This document shows positions 17,810 to 26,671 of a stretch of 64,000 nucleotides of DNA, piece by piece. Numbering within the stretch: position 1 is the stretch's first letter; every line of letters starts with the position of its first letter. The notes beneath the pieces were generated by a model. That model was given only the letters and a program-made list of their open reading frames with translations. It did not search any database and was not told where the DNA came from. The stretch comes from Lactobacillus sp. YT155 (GTDB lineage Bacteria; Bacillota; Bacilli; Lactobacillales; Lactobacillaceae), in NCBI RefSeq assembly GCF_030504545.1, contig NZ_JAUKWP010000002.1, positions 191,573 through 255,572 of the forward strand, written 5' to 3'. The translations under genes and the position numbers were made by a program.

Positions 17810-17838
17810 AATATATCATCTTTTGAAAACCTTTTCAA
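17810..17838 (-). promoter_or_regulatory. Promoter of the small RNA
   Basis: On the minus strand TTGAAA (17833-17838), a 17-base spacer and TATATT (17810-17815) lie immediately downstream of the mvaS stop codon. The predicted start falls exactly at the base of the RNA's closing stem. Confidence 0.7.
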
Positions 17839-17839
17839 T

Positions 17840-19003
17840 TTATAAGCTCTTATAAATTCGCTCGTTTTCTTTAATTTGTTCAAGATAATATTTCTCATTG
17901 GTTAAATTACCAATGAACCAGTCACCATCAACAATTTCAATCTCTTTTTTAAACTCAGTTTCGTATTCGTCAACACTTAATTTCCTACGTTCAGCTAATT
18001 CCTTTAAGTGCTGTTCCTGATTCAAATTCTCTTTGTATCCAGGTTGCAACTTTCCAGTAAAAATTTCTCCCATTGAACCAGATCCATAACTGAATAACAT
18101 AATTTGATCATCAGTTTTCAAGTCTTCAGCATTTTCAAGATAGGAAATTAATCCTAAATAAAGTGAGCCAGTATACAAGTTACCAATACTCTTTGAAAGT
18201 AAAATACTACTCTCATAACGTTGCATTAATTCGTGATATTTAGCCTCGTCCACTTTGTTTTCAACTGATTGTAAGGCCTTCTTACCCATTTTTGAGTAGG
18301 GAATATGGAATAGTATTGCTGATAAATCATCGATAGTCGTATTGTTTTTTTCAAAATAGGCATCATATAATTCATCAAAAAATCTGATGTAAACTTCGTT
18401 GGAGAATTTACCTCTTGCAAAAGCATACTTAGAAAAAGTTGGTCGCCAGAAGTCACCCACATTCTCACTCATGAAGACTGAATCATTTTGTAATGCCAAA
18501 ATCTTAGGCTCAGCTTTGATTAACATTGCCACTGCCCCGGCTCCTTGAGTCACTTCCCCGGGAGTATTTAGTCCATATCTAGCAATATCTGAACTAATAA
18601 CTAGTGCTGATTTTTCAGGATTCTGAGCCACGAAGTTATAAGCCATTTGAATTCCTGCAGTTGCTCCATAACAAGCTTCCTTAATCTCAAAAGCTCTGAC
18701 AGTTTTTGGAAGTCCGATTAAATCACGAACAAATAATGAAGCAGCTTTGGATTCATCAACTCCACTTTCAGTACCAATTATTAACAACTCAATATCTTTT
18801 TTGGTTGCTTCATCTAGAATTTTATCAGCGGCCATGGCTGCCATTGTCACAGCATCTTGACTGATTAAAGGTAATCCCATCTTTTCCTGACCAATTCCGA
18901 TTGTGAATTTGTCAGGGTCAACATCACGTCTCTTTGCTAAATCAACTAAATCCACATATTGATTAGGTGTATAAAAATCAATTCTATCAATTCCAATGTT
19001 CAT
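17840..19003 (-). CDS. mvaS: Hydroxymethylglutaryl-CoA synthase
   Basis: This enzyme condenses acetyl-CoA with acetoacetyl-CoA to HMG-CoA, the second step of the mevalonate route to isoprenoids. The 387 residues match the bacterial class. The nucleophile is Cys111 in EACYGATAG, and Glu79 in GTESGVD is the general base position. FHIPYSKMG carries the conserved His of the acetoacetyl site. It starts 4 bases after mvaA ends, so the upper pathway is one operon (thiolase, mvaA, mvaS). Confidence 0.96.
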   Translation of the reverse strand: MNIGIDRIDFYTPNQYVDLVDLAKRRDVDPDKFTIGIGQEKMGLPLISQDAVTMAAMAADKILDEATKKDIELLIIGTESGVDESKAASLFVRDLIGLPKTVRAFEIKEACYGATAGIQMAYNFVAQNPEKSALVISSDIARYGLNTPGEVTQGAGAVAMLIKAEPKILALQNDSVFMSENVGDFWRPTFSKYAFARGKFSNEVYIRFFDELYDAYFEKNNTTIDDLSAILFHIPYSKMGKKALQSVENKVDEAKYHELMQRYESSILLSKSIGNLYTGSLYLGLISYLENAEDLKTDDQIMLFSYGSGSMGEIFTGKLQPGYKENLNQEQHLKELAERRKLSVDEYETEFKKEIEIVDGDWFIGNLTNEKYYLEQIKENERIYKSL

Positions 19004-19007
19004 TTGA

Positions 19008-20243
19008 TTACCCTCGTATCTTTTTCAAAATTTGTTTTGCGGTTTCTAAATCATATTGTTTTAATTCATTTAATTGTTTATAAACTGCCGTAATTTCATC
19101 GTCTTTCGCTCCAGCGGCAATTGCTAAACTCTTGGCTTGCAATGACATGTGTCCTTCTTGAATTCCCGTAGTAACAATTGCTCGCATTGCCGATAAATTG
19201 TTAGCTAAGCCAACTGAGGCGACAACACTCATTAATTCTTTGACATCTCTTATTCCAAGTAATTGTATGGCAATTTTTGCTGTTGGTAAGCTGGAAATTG
19301 CTCCACCGATGCTACCGATTGGTAATGGTAGTTCAAGCTTTCCAACCAATTTCTCATCCGAAATTTTCCAGCTACTCAAAGATTTTTGATTTTTTAAATA
19401 CTCAGCAACAGCTACACTAACTGCTCTCGTATCATTTCCAGTTGCCTGTAGTACAGCAAAGATACCGTTAAGAATTCCCTTGTTATTAGTTGCAGCACGG
19501 TAATCGGAAAGTTGGGTAAACTGACTTAATTCATTAATTCTTTTAGCAACTTCTTCTCCACTTAAAGCAGCAGTTTTTAACTCTTCAAAAGGAATCTCGA
19601 CCCGACAATTAACTAATTGCCGTTCAGCAACATTGGATAAGATGGCAAATAGATGTTGTTGCTGAAGTTCTTCGTCTAATTGTGTCGCCACAGTTTCACA
19701 AATTGTATTAACAATGTTTGCCCCCATGGCATCGACAGTATCAATGAATAAAATTAGCTCAACAAAACCAGAATAGGTATTAATCTGGAAATCTACTAGA
19801 CCCCCACCTCGCTTGACTAAGCTTGGTTTAATTTCTGCAACTTTTTTCTTCAAGTCATCAGTGTGGACTTGCAACTCACTAACTAAAATATCAGTGTTAT
19901 TCGTCTGCCAAACTATTTGACCAGCAATTAATTTCTCACTTATCTCTGTATTGAATCCCAAACCTTGAGTTGCTCGCTTGGCTCCGTTTGCTGCTGCCGC
20001 TACAACTGATGGTTCTTCAATTGACATCGGAACCAGATAATTATTTCCATTAACTTTTAAAGGATAAATCACTGAAAAAGGTAAAGAATTTGTGCCAATT
20101 GTATTTTCCGACAGTGAAATTACATCACTTGCCTCTTTCAAACTTGCCAGCAAATATTGTTCTTGTTCATCGGTAATTTTTTGATTATCAAAAAGCTGTT
20201 TAATTCTTTCTTGAGAAGTAAGTTCATAAAACTTTTTTTCCAT
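19008..20243 (-). CDS. mvaA: Hydroxymethylglutaryl-CoA reductase, class II
   Basis: This 411-residue enzyme reduces HMG-CoA to mevalonate. It begins MEKKFYELTSQERIKQL, close to other bacterial class II reductases. EEPSVVAAAANGAK (76-89) contains the catalytic Glu, DAMGAN (171-176) is the cofactor-binding motif, and GHMSLQAKSLAIAAGA near the C-terminus carries the catalytic His. No membrane domain is present, as expected for bacteria. It lies 10 bases after the thiolase gene. Confidence 0.96.
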   Translation of the reverse strand: MEKKFYELTSQERIKQLFDNQKITDEQEQYLLASLKEASDVISLSENTIGTNSLPFSVIYPLKVNGNNYLVPMSIEEPSVVAAAANGAKRATQGLGFNTEISEKLIAGQIVWQTNNTDILVSELQVHTDDLKKKVAEIKPSLVKRGGGLVDFQINTYSGFVELILFIDTVDAMGANIVNTICETVATQLDEELQQQHLFAILSNVAERQLVNCRVEIPFEELKTAALSGEEVAKRINELSQFTQLSDYRAATNNKGILNGIFAVLQATGNDTRAVSVAVAEYLKNQKSLSSWKISDEKLVGKLELPLPIGSIGGAISSLPTAKIAIQLLGIRDVKELMSVVASVGLANNLSAMRAIVTTGIQEGHMSLQAKSLAIAAGAKDDEITAVYKQLNELKQYDLETAKQILKKIRG

Positions 20244-20253
20244 GTTTGCCTCT

Positions 20254-21390
20254 TTAATGAAGTTTCAAACTCATTGCCATTCCCATACCACCACCAATAC
20301 ATAATGATGCAATTCCAGTGGTTTGCTTTGTCTCTTGAAGGTTATGAATTAGTGTGGTTACAATTCGAGCTCCGGATGCTCCTAACGGATGCCCTAGAGC
20401 TAATGCTCCACCTTTGATATTTAGTTTATTGGAATCGATTTGTAAATCTTTTGCCACAGCAACTGCTTGGGCAGCAAAAGCTTCGTTTATTTCTAATAAA
20501 TCGTAATCGTCTATCTGTGAATTTTCTTTTTTCATCAATTCTGAAATAGCGTAATAAGGAGCATATCCCATATAATCAGGATCATTACCATACTCAACAT
20601 AGTTATTAATTTCGGCTAAATAGTTGAGATTATTTTCTTCCGCATATTTCTTAGTAGTTAATAGTAACAAGGAAGCTCCATCATTGATTGGTGAGGAATT
20701 CCCCGGTGTAACTGTTCCATTTTCTTTGAAGCTGGTAGGAAGAGTTCCCAGTTTTTCAATTGTTGTATTACCACGAATTGATTCGTCAGTTTCTAGGTCA
20801 TTAATTGCGATAATTTCTTTACTAAAATCTGCTTGGCTTGCTTTGATTTGTGAGTTGTAAGCAAATTCATCTTGTTCTTTTCTAGAAATATGATATTTTT
20901 CGGCAACATTTTCTGCAGTCACACCCATTGCTTGATGATTGAAAGCATCGTTTAGACCATCGTTAAATAATGAATCAATGTTGCTTTCATCGTGCTCTAA
21001 TTTATTTGTACGTTGATTCAAGAATGGTGTGGACGACATACTTTCAACACCACCGGCAACAATAATTTTTGCTTCGTCAGCTTGTAATGCTAACTGAGCT
21101 AAATGAATTGCTTTAAGTCCTGATCCACATACTTGATTAATTGTCATGGCAGTTGAACTTTGACTTAATCCTGAATTTAAAGCTACTTGTCGCGCCACAT
21201 TCTGCCCATTACCTGCTTGATAAACCGAGCCAAGTATTACCTGGGAAATATCATCAGCAGCGACACCATTTTGTTGGAGCATTTTTTGTAACAGTTTCGT
21301 AGCTATTTCTACAGAACTTAAATCACTCAAACCTCCAAAAAATTTTCCAATCGGAGTGCGTTTTGCATCAAGAATAACAACTGATTCCAT
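20254..21390 (-). CDS. Acetyl-CoA acetyltransferase (thiolase)
   Basis: This thiolase joins two acetyl-CoA to acetoacetyl-CoA, the first step of the mevalonate pathway. The 378 residues have the acyl-accepting Cys88 in NQVCGSGLKAI, the catalytic His in GHPLGASGARI, and the second Cys (364) in LCIGGGMGMAM. The length is slightly short of the usual 390. Its place at the head of the mvaA-mvaS operon shows that it works in the synthetic direction. AGGTGA precedes the ATG. Confidence 0.94.
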   Translation of the reverse strand: MESVVILDAKRTPIGKFFGGLSDLSSVEIATKLLQKMLQQNGVAADDISQVILGSVYQAGNGQNVARQVALNSGLSQSSTAMTINQVCGSGLKAIHLAQLALQADEAKIIVAGGVESMSSTPFLNQRTNKLEHDESNIDSLFNDGLNDAFNHQAMGVTAENVAEKYHISRKEQDEFAYNSQIKASQADFSKEIIAINDLETDESIRGNTTIEKLGTLPTSFKENGTVTPGNSSPINDGASLLLLTTKKYAEENNLNYLAEINNYVEYGNDPDYMGYAPYYAISELMKKENSQIDDYDLLEINEAFAAQAVAVAKDLQIDSNKLNIKGGALALGHPLGASGARIVTTLIHNLQETKQTTGIASLCIGGGMGMAMSLKLH

Positions 21391-21478
21391 TACATTTCAC
21401 CTATAACTTTCTTTGTTATAATTATTACTATACAATACCTAAAAACGCTAAGCCTTACAAGTAAAAGGATAACTGAAG

Positions 21479-21763
21479 ATGCGAGTTATAGACCTATTAG
21501 AATTTCTAAAAGACATTCAAAAAAACGAAATGATTTTTGCTAATTTAGAAAAAGAAGATTATGCAATTGAACTTGTCGAAAAACGTGACGACAAGATTTT
21601 TTGTCAATTAACTAAAAACAAAAAGAGCCTCAAAAATTGGGAATTACTTTTATTGCTGAATAAGAAAGATCAATTAGATTTACCAGTTTTTGTTGAAAAA
21701 GATAAAAAAAATCACCAAATCTTTGGAATGCGACTTGGTGAACAAAAAATCGTTTTATATTAA
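21479..21763 (+). CDS. Unknown small basic/acidic cytoplasmic protein
   Basis: I do not recognise this 94-residue protein. It is rich in Lys, Glu and Leu, with no membrane segment, signal or cysteine pair. An N-terminal helix (residues 1-30) is followed by short strands, and it ends in [17 protein letters not shown] lies 10 bases before the ATG. It is divergent from the thiolase gene and convergent with galU; the stop codons of the two convergent genes overlap by 4 bases, leaving no room for a terminator. That tight packing and the binding site support a real gene. Confidence 0.65.
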   Translation: MRVIDLLEFLKDIQKNEMIFANLEKEDYAIELVEKRDDKIFCQLTKNKKSLKNWELLLLLNKKDQLDLPVFVEKDKKNHQIFGMRLGEQKIVLY

Positions 21764-22647
21764 TCTTTATTTTCTAGTTCTTTTCCTAAGTTAATGATGT
21801 ATTTTTTAAGATCATCCTTAACTTGGGGATGTTGTAAACCATATTGAATACTTGTTTCCAAGTAACCAAACTTATTACCAACATCGTAACGTTTACCAGT
21901 GAATTCATGAGCATAGACTTTTTGAATTTGATTCAAACGATCAATTGCATCAGTTAACTGAATCTCGTTACCAGCACCACGTTCTTGAGTTTCTAGTAAT
22001 TCAAAAATTTCTGGTGTCAACAAGTAACGACCAATGATTGCCAAATTACTTGGAGCATCTTCTTTAGCAGGCTTTTCAACAAAAGTCTTTACATTATACA
22101 ATCCTGGTTTTTCTTCACCCTTTGGATCGATAACACCGTATGCAGACACTTCATCTTCTGGAACTTGCATAACAGCAAGTGTTGAAGATTTAGTTTCCTC
22201 ATAGTCATTGATTAATTGCTTAGTCAATGGAACTTCATCATTCATCAAATCATCACCAAGCATAACTACGAATGGTTCATTACCCACAAATGTTTTGGCC
22301 ATGCGAACAGCATCACCTAACCCATCGGGATGAACTTGTCTGGCGTAGTATAAATTAACTCCAATATCAGTTGTTTCTTGAACTAATTTTAGTAATTCGG
22401 TCTTATTCTTTGATTCTAGATTTTGTTCTAGTTCTGGAACTGAGTCAAAGTGATCTTCGATCGAGCGCTTTGCTTTCCCAGTAACAATCAAAATATCTTC
22501 AATTCCTGATTGCTTGGCTTCCTCAACGATAAATTGAATTGTTGGTTTATCAACAATTGGTAGCATTTCCTTAGCTAAGGCTTTGGTTGCTGGTAAAAAT
22601 CTTGTTCCCAACCCAGCAGCTGGAATGACAGCTTTTCTTACTTTCAT
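21760..22647 (-). CDS. galU: UTP--glucose-1-phosphate uridylyltransferase
   Basis: GalU makes UDP-glucose for cell envelope polysaccharides, glycolipids and galactose use. The 295 residues open with [19 protein letters not shown], the nucleotide-binding loop (about 4-22), followed by [21 protein letters not shown] near 129 supplies the metal-binding Asp, and VEKP near 190 is the sugar-phosphate site. AAGAGGG precedes the ATG. It may supply the polysaccharide cluster at 55-64 kb, though it is not linked to it. Confidence 0.95.
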   Translation of the reverse strand: MKVRKAVIPAAGLGTRFLPATKALAKEMLPIVDKPTIQFIVEEAKQSGIEDILIVTGKAKRSIEDHFDSVPELEQNLESKNKTELLKLVQETTDIGVNLYYARQVHPDGLGDAVRMAKTFVGNEPFVVMLGDDLMNDEVPLTKQLINDYEETKSSTLAVMQVPEDEVSAYGVIDPKGEEKPGLYNVKTFVEKPAKEDAPSNLAIIGRYLLTPEIFELLETQERGAGNEIQLTDAIDRLNQIQKVYAHEFTGKRYDVGNKFGYLETSIQYGLQHPQVKDDLKKYIINLGKELENKD

Positions 22648-22668
22648 TTTGAACCCTCTTATTAAACT

Positions 22669-23586
22669 TTATTTTTTTCTAGTTAAAACTTTAAAATCCC
22701 CATCTAGACATTCGGCAAAGGCGGCATTGACCACGCCTCCGAACATGAAAACGGTTGATGAAGCATTCATCCATAATAAGAATACTATAAACGCCCCAAT
22801 TGTTCCATAACTGTTCCAAGCAGTTCCGAAATATCTCATATATAAAGAGAAGAACTGTGTTAATAATGAAAACCCTGTTGTTGTGAGAATTGTCCCCATG
22901 ACAACTGACTTAAATTTAATTTTAACACTTGGTAAGAAATAATATAGGAAAAACAAGGCTAAAAAGACTACTGTTAAGGCAATTGGCCACTTCCAAGTTA
23001 AGAAATCTTTTAAAAACTCTTGTTCAATTTGAAAGGTTTTAATAACCCATTCCAAAAAGATTTGTCCAAAGATTAAAACGACTGTTACGACAAAGAATGC
23101 CAATACAGAAAGAATTGTAATCACAAATGACATTCCGCGTTTCAAGACAATATCTAAAAGCGGCTTTTTGGTGTATTGCGAGATTTTTTTCACACCGTAA
23201 ATTTCATTTATTCCTTGGCGAATCGAATTAATTGCCTTAGAGCTTGACCACAATGCCACAATAATACCAAATGAAATCAATCCTCCACTTTGTTGTGAAA
23301 GAATTTGTCGAATTGTTGGCTCGAGTAAATTAGATACTTGCGAAGGGAAAATTATGCGACTATATTCAATAACTTCTGTCACATTCAAATTTAAAAATGG
23401 CAACAAGTTTCCAATAATGATAACAATGGGAAACAGCGACAACAAGATATAATAAATTACTACTTTTGAGTTATTTAATATATTCCCTTGGTCTAAATAT
23501 TTACCAATTGCAGCTACAAAAGCCTTCATTTTCTCTTTGAAAGAAATATTCTGTTGGAAAATGGGAATACTTGAATTTTTATTCAT
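22669..23586 (-). CDS. YihY/virulence factor BrkB family membrane protein
   Basis: This 305-residue protein belongs to the YihY (BrkB) family, once called ribonuclease BN by mistake; the function is still uncertain. About six transmembrane segments cover residues 40-285. The conserved ALWSSSKAINSIRQGINEIYG (about 110-130) and TAWNSYGTIGAFIVFLLWMN (about 245-265) are diagnostic. It lies 17 bases after map and 21 before galU in the same direction. No transport substrate can be named. Confidence 0.88.
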   Translation of the reverse strand: MNKNSSIPIFQQNISFKEKMKAFVAAIGKYLDQGNILNNSKVVIYYILLSLFPIVIIIGNLLPFLNLNVTEVIEYSRIIFPSQVSNLLEPTIRQILSQQSGGLISFGIIVALWSSSKAINSIRQGINEIYGVKKISQYTKKPLLDIVLKRGMSFVITILSVLAFFVVTVVLIFGQIFLEWVIKTFQIEQEFLKDFLTWKWPIALTVVFLALFFLYYFLPSVKIKFKSVVMGTILTTTGFSLLTQFFSLYMRYFGTAWNSYGTIGAFIVFLLWMNASSTVFMFGGVVNAAFAECLDGDFKVLTRKK

Positions 23587-23603
23587 ATTAAACCTATTTC
23601 AAA

Positions 23604-24389
23604 TTACAAATATTTAGCATCAAATTCATGGTCATGAGAAGTTAAAATTTTAGGACCACCTTTAGTGATGGCAATTGTATGTTCATATTGAGCCGAGTTA
23701 CTGCCATCTGCAGAAACAAAGTATTCCCAACCATCAATAACGCGAGTATCAATTTCCCATGTTCCTAAATTAACCATTGGTTCAATCGTGATTGTCATGC
23801 CTTCTTTTAAACGTAAACCGTGACCGGCTTTACCATAGTGAGGTACGTTAGGTTCCTCATGCATTGTTGGTTGAATTCCATGGCCAATTAAATCACGAAC
23901 ATCACCCATGCCATTTTCATCCTCAACAAAATGTTGAATAGCATGGCCAATATCACCAATTCTATTGCCGACGACTGCTTGATCAATTCCTAAATACAAG
24001 GCTTTTTTAGTTACTTCCATTAGACGTTTAGTGTCGTCATCCACTGTACCAACTGCATATGAACGACAAGAATCACTTTCATATCCATTTAGATTAATGG
24101 TGGTATCAACTTTAACGATATCACCATCTTTTAATATCAGATTTTTTCTTGGCGTACCATGAGCAACTTCGTCATTTACACAAACACAAGTTGCATACTT
24201 ATAGCCTTCAAACCCTTTTTCAGATGGTGTACCACCGTGACTAGTAATATAGTTATCAGCTAATTCTTCAATTTCCCAGGCAGAAATCCCCGGTTTAATA
24301 ATTTTAGCGATTTCATTGAGAGTATCGGCTAGTAATGCTCCTGACTGTCTCATTCCCTCAATTTCACGTTCTGATTTTAATGTTATCAA
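23604..24389 (-). CDS. map: Methionine aminopeptidase, type I
   Basis: This enzyme removes the initiator methionine from new proteins. The 261 residues carry the five metal ligands: two Asp in DTTINLNGYESDSCR (near 94-108), His in GHGIQ, and Glu in EPMVNLG and QYEHT. The start is TTG at 24389, with AAGGAG about 10 bases upstream, giving MITLKSEREIEGM as in relatives. It is the only map in the window. Confidence 0.95.
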   Translation of the reverse strand: MITLKSEREIEGMRQSGALLADTLNEIAKIIKPGISAWEIEELADNYITSHGGTPSEKGFEGYKYATCVCVNDEVAHGTPRKNLILKDGDIVKVDTTINLNGYESDSCRSYAVGTVDDDTKRLMEVTKKALYLGIDQAVVGNRIGDIGHAIQHFVEDENGMGDVRDLIGHGIQPTMHEEPNVPHYGKAGHGLRLKEGMTITIEPMVNLGTWEIDTRVIDGWEYFVSADGSNSAQYEHTIAITKGGPKILTSHDHEFDAKYL

Positions 24390-24475
24390 TTAAACTATCT
24401 CCTTGAGTAAGTTACTTAACTATTATAAAGCAAAACCTAAGAAAATTCCTGAAAATAGTTTATCTTTCCCGTTTT

Positions 24476-24484
24476 TGCTATAAT
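24476..24484 (+). promoter_or_regulatory. Extended -10 promoter of the flavodoxin operon
   Basis: TGCTATAAT (24476-24484) is an extended -10 element 36 bases before the flavodoxin ATG; the -35 is weak. Confidence 0.6.
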
Positions 24485-24519
24485 CTATCTTAGCTTTTAG
24501 AAAAAGTTGGAGGGTCATT

Positions 24520-24969
24520 ATGCCAAAAGTAAAAATTGTTTTTTGTAGTATTACTGGAAACGATGAAGAAATTGCTGATGTCTTAGATGAAAAATTTCAA
24601 GAACTAGGTTGTGAAGTTGATGTCTCCGAGATGGGGCAGACTGATACTAGTGATTTTGTCGACAGTGACATTTGTGTCATTGCCACATATACATATGAAG
24701 ATGGAATTGTTCCGGAAGAAGCCTTAGACTTTTATGAAGATCTTCAAGAAGAAGATCTCACCGGTAAAATTTATGGCACTTGTGGCTCAGGAGATCATTA
24801 TTATGATGATTTTTGTCGAGCAATTTATGAGTTTGCCAAAATATTTGAACAAATTGGTGCCGTTAGTGGAGCTAAACCAGTAGAAGTTGAATTGGCTCCC
24901 GAAGAAGAGGATATTGACAATTTAGACAAATTTGCCGAAGAGTTGGTTTCTAAATTTCAAGGTCAATAA
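24520..24969 (+). CDS. Flavodoxin
   Basis: This 149-residue acidic FMN electron carrier has the phosphate loop SITGNDEEIAD (10-20), with TYTYEDG (near 65) and GTCGSGDHYYDDFC (near 87-100) as the two isoalloxazine loops. It is strongly acidic, as usual. GGAGGG precedes the ATG. It heads a likely operon with gtrA and a tiny membrane protein. Its redox partner is not visible here. Confidence 0.92.
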   Translation: MPKVKIVFCSITGNDEEIADVLDEKFQELGCEVDVSEMGQTDTSDFVDSDICVIATYTYEDGIVPEEALDFYEDLQEEDLTGKIYGTCGSGDHYYDDFCRAIYEFAKIFEQIGAVSGAKPVEVELAPEEEDIDNLDKFAEELVSKFQGQ

Positions 24970-24978
24970 TTAAACATT

Positions 24979-25401
24979 ATGAAATATACTAATCTGCTAT
25001 TCTACTCAATTTTTGGTTTTCTAGCATCTGTAATCAATGTTGTCATCTTTGATCAATTCCATACAAACTTACATTCAACAATGCTCATCGCCAACACTAT
25101 TGCTTGGTTTATTTCCAACTTGTTTTCGTTTTTTGCTAACAAACACATTGTTTTTAAAAACGATAAGCATTCACGTGTCGACTATCTTCACGAATTAGGG
25201 TCCTTCTTCTCAGCTCGTGCCTTTTCCTGGGTCATCGATATGGGGATCATGTACATCGGTGTTTGGATTTTCCCTACACATCCAGTTAGAGTAAAAATCT
25301 TTGATCAAGTTCTGGTAGGTATTATCAACTACTTGGTTACAAAAATAATTTTTACGCACAATAATCGAAATATTATCAATAGGTTTAAACGAAAAAAATG
25401 A
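24979..25401 (+). CDS. GtrA family membrane protein
   Basis: GtrA-like proteins have four transmembrane helices and are thought to move undecaprenyl-linked sugars across the membrane, often for teichoic acid or O-antigen glycosylation. The 140 residues show four hydrophobic segments (about 5-25, 35-55, 75-95 and 105-125), with the family wording NTIAWFISNLFSFFANKHIVFK. No ribosome binding site is visible before the ATG, 9 bases after the flavodoxin stop, so translation may depend on the upstream gene. The sugar is unknown. Confidence 0.85.
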   Translation: MKYTNLLFYSIFGFLASVINVVIFDQFHTNLHSTMLIANTIAWFISNLFSFFANKHIVFKNDKHSRVDYLHELGSFFSARAFSWVIDMGIMYIGVWIFPTHPVRVKIFDQVLVGIINYLVTKIIFTHNNRNIINRFKRKK

Positions 25402-25577
25402 TAAATTACTCAATTTTAATCGCTCTCAGTTTGTTATTAGTGAATCTTAGTTTTGCCCTAGTTATGTTTATTTACTATTCAATTACTAACAAAAAAATTC
25501 ATTGGTTTTTCTTAATTGATGTTCTAATAACTGTTATTATCATAACTATTTCTACTTTCTTTTTGAAAACGTTTTAA
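25398..25577 (+). CDS. Tiny two-helix membrane protein coupled to gtrA
   Basis: A 59-codon frame starts at the ATG of an ATGA overlap with the gtrA stop and ends with TAA at 25577. The product has two hydrophobic helices, about residues 5-28 and 36-56, separated by a short ITNKKIHW loop, and no polar domain. The overlap and the lack of other features suggest translational coupling and a role beside GtrA in the membrane. It is short enough to be missed by length filters. I do not recognise a family. Confidence 0.6.
   Translation: MINYSILIALSLLLVNLSFALVMFIYYSITNKKIHWFFLIDVLITVIIITISTFFLKTF
25564..25577. promoter_or_regulatory. cre-like site upstream of fba
   Basis: TGAAAACGTTTTAA matches the cre consensus at 13 of 14 positions. 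It overlaps the end of the small membrane gene and lies about 37 bases upstream of the fba -10. A site at this distance would fit CcpA activation of a glycolytic gene, but a chance match in AT-rich DNA is possible. Confidence 0.35.
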
Positions 25578-25613
25578 TTTAGCGTTTGCCTACAAATTTT
25601 AGTTATAAAATTG

Positions 25614-25619
25614 TATAAT
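25614..25619 (+). promoter_or_regulatory. -10 element of the fba promoter
   Basis: A consensus TATAAT lies 56 bases before the fba ATG. The -35 is weak (TACAAA at 25591-25596, 17-base spacer). The leader between holds a small AACCATT/AATGGTT hairpin. Confidence 0.6.
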
Positions 25620-25674
25620 GAACAGTGTTGAATGAAAAAACCATTTTAATGGTTAAAACTTAGGAGGATTATCA

Positions 25675-26538
25675 ATGACTTTAGTTAATGGTAATGAAAT
25701 TTTCAAAGCTGCACGTGAAGGTCACTACGCAGTTGGTGCTTTTAACACAAACAACCTTGAATGGACTCGCGCAATCTTAGCTGCTGGTCAAAAAACAAAT
25801 ACACCTATCTTGATTCAAACATCAATGGGTGCTGGTAAATATATGGGTGGTTACAAGTTAGTACAAAACCTTGTTGCTAACACAATCGATTCAATGGGTA
25901 TTACAGTTCCTGTAATTATGCATTTGGATCACGGTAACTACGAAGCTGCTAAAGAAGCTATTGCTGCTGGTTACAACTCAGTTATGTTTGATGGACATGA
26001 CTTACCTTTCGAAGAAAACCTTGAAAAAACCAAAGAAATCGTTGCTTTGGCACATTCAAAAGGTATTTCTGTTGAAGGTGAAGTTGGTTCAATCGGTGGT
26101 GAAGAAGACGGAATCATCGGTGCTGGTGAATTAGCTGACGTTGAAGAAGCAAAACAACTTGCTGCTACAGGTGTTGACTACCTAGCTGTTGGTATTGGTA
26201 ACATTCATGGTGTTTACCCAGAAAACTGGCAAGGTCTTAACTTTGATCGTTTAGCTGAATTAGCTAAAGAAATTGATACACCACTTGTTCTTCATGGTGG
26301 TTCAGGAATTCCTAAGGAACAAATCGTTAAAGCAATCTCAATGGGTATTGCCAAAGTTAACGTTAATACAGAACAACAAATTGCTTGGTCAGAAGCTGTT
26401 AAAGAATATTACGCTGCTGGTAATGACAAGAAAGAAAAAGGATTCGATCCTCGTAAAGTTCTTGCACCAGGTACACAAGCTATCCAAGATACAGTTGAAT
26501 CACGTATCGAATGGTTTGGTACACCAGAAGTTAAATAA
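25675..26538 (+). CDS. fba: Fructose-bisphosphate aldolase, class II
   Basis: This zinc enzyme cleaves fructose-1,6-bisphosphate in glycolysis. The 287 residues carry the metal and catalytic motif HLDHG (83-87), EGEVGSIGG near 133 and the phosphate site LHGGSGIP near 209. AGGAGG precedes the ATG, and codon use is more GCT/GGT rich than its neighbours, as in highly expressed genes. It is monocistronic with a strong terminator. The related tagatose-bisphosphate aldolase is a less likely alternative. Confidence 0.95.
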   Translation: MTLVNGNEIFKAAREGHYAVGAFNTNNLEWTRAILAAGQKTNTPILIQTSMGAGKYMGGYKLVQNLVANTIDSMGITVPVIMHLDHGNYEAAKEAIAAGYNSVMFDGHDLPFEENLEKTKEIVALAHSKGISVEGEVGSIGGEEDGIIGAGELADVEEAKQLAATGVDYLAVGIGNIHGVYPENWQGLNFDRLAELAKEIDTPLVLHGGSGIPKEQIVKAISMGIAKVNVNTEQQIAWSEAVKEYYAAGNDKKEKGFDPRKVLAPGTQAIQDTVESRIEWFGTPEVK

Positions 26539-26547
26539 GAATATTTC

Positions 26548-26579
26548 AAAAAACACTCACAATTGTGAGTGTTTTTTTT
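26548..26579 (+). terminator. fba terminator
   Basis: AAAACACTCAC pairs with GTGAGTGTTTT around an AATT loop, followed by eight Ts. Confidence 0.93.
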
Positions 26580-26671
26580 ATTTGAATTTGCGAGCTAATC
26601 ATTTGAATATTAAAACTTGTTTTTGCTAAACTATTAAAGTTTTAAAAATAAATAAAAGAGGGTTTTCAATT

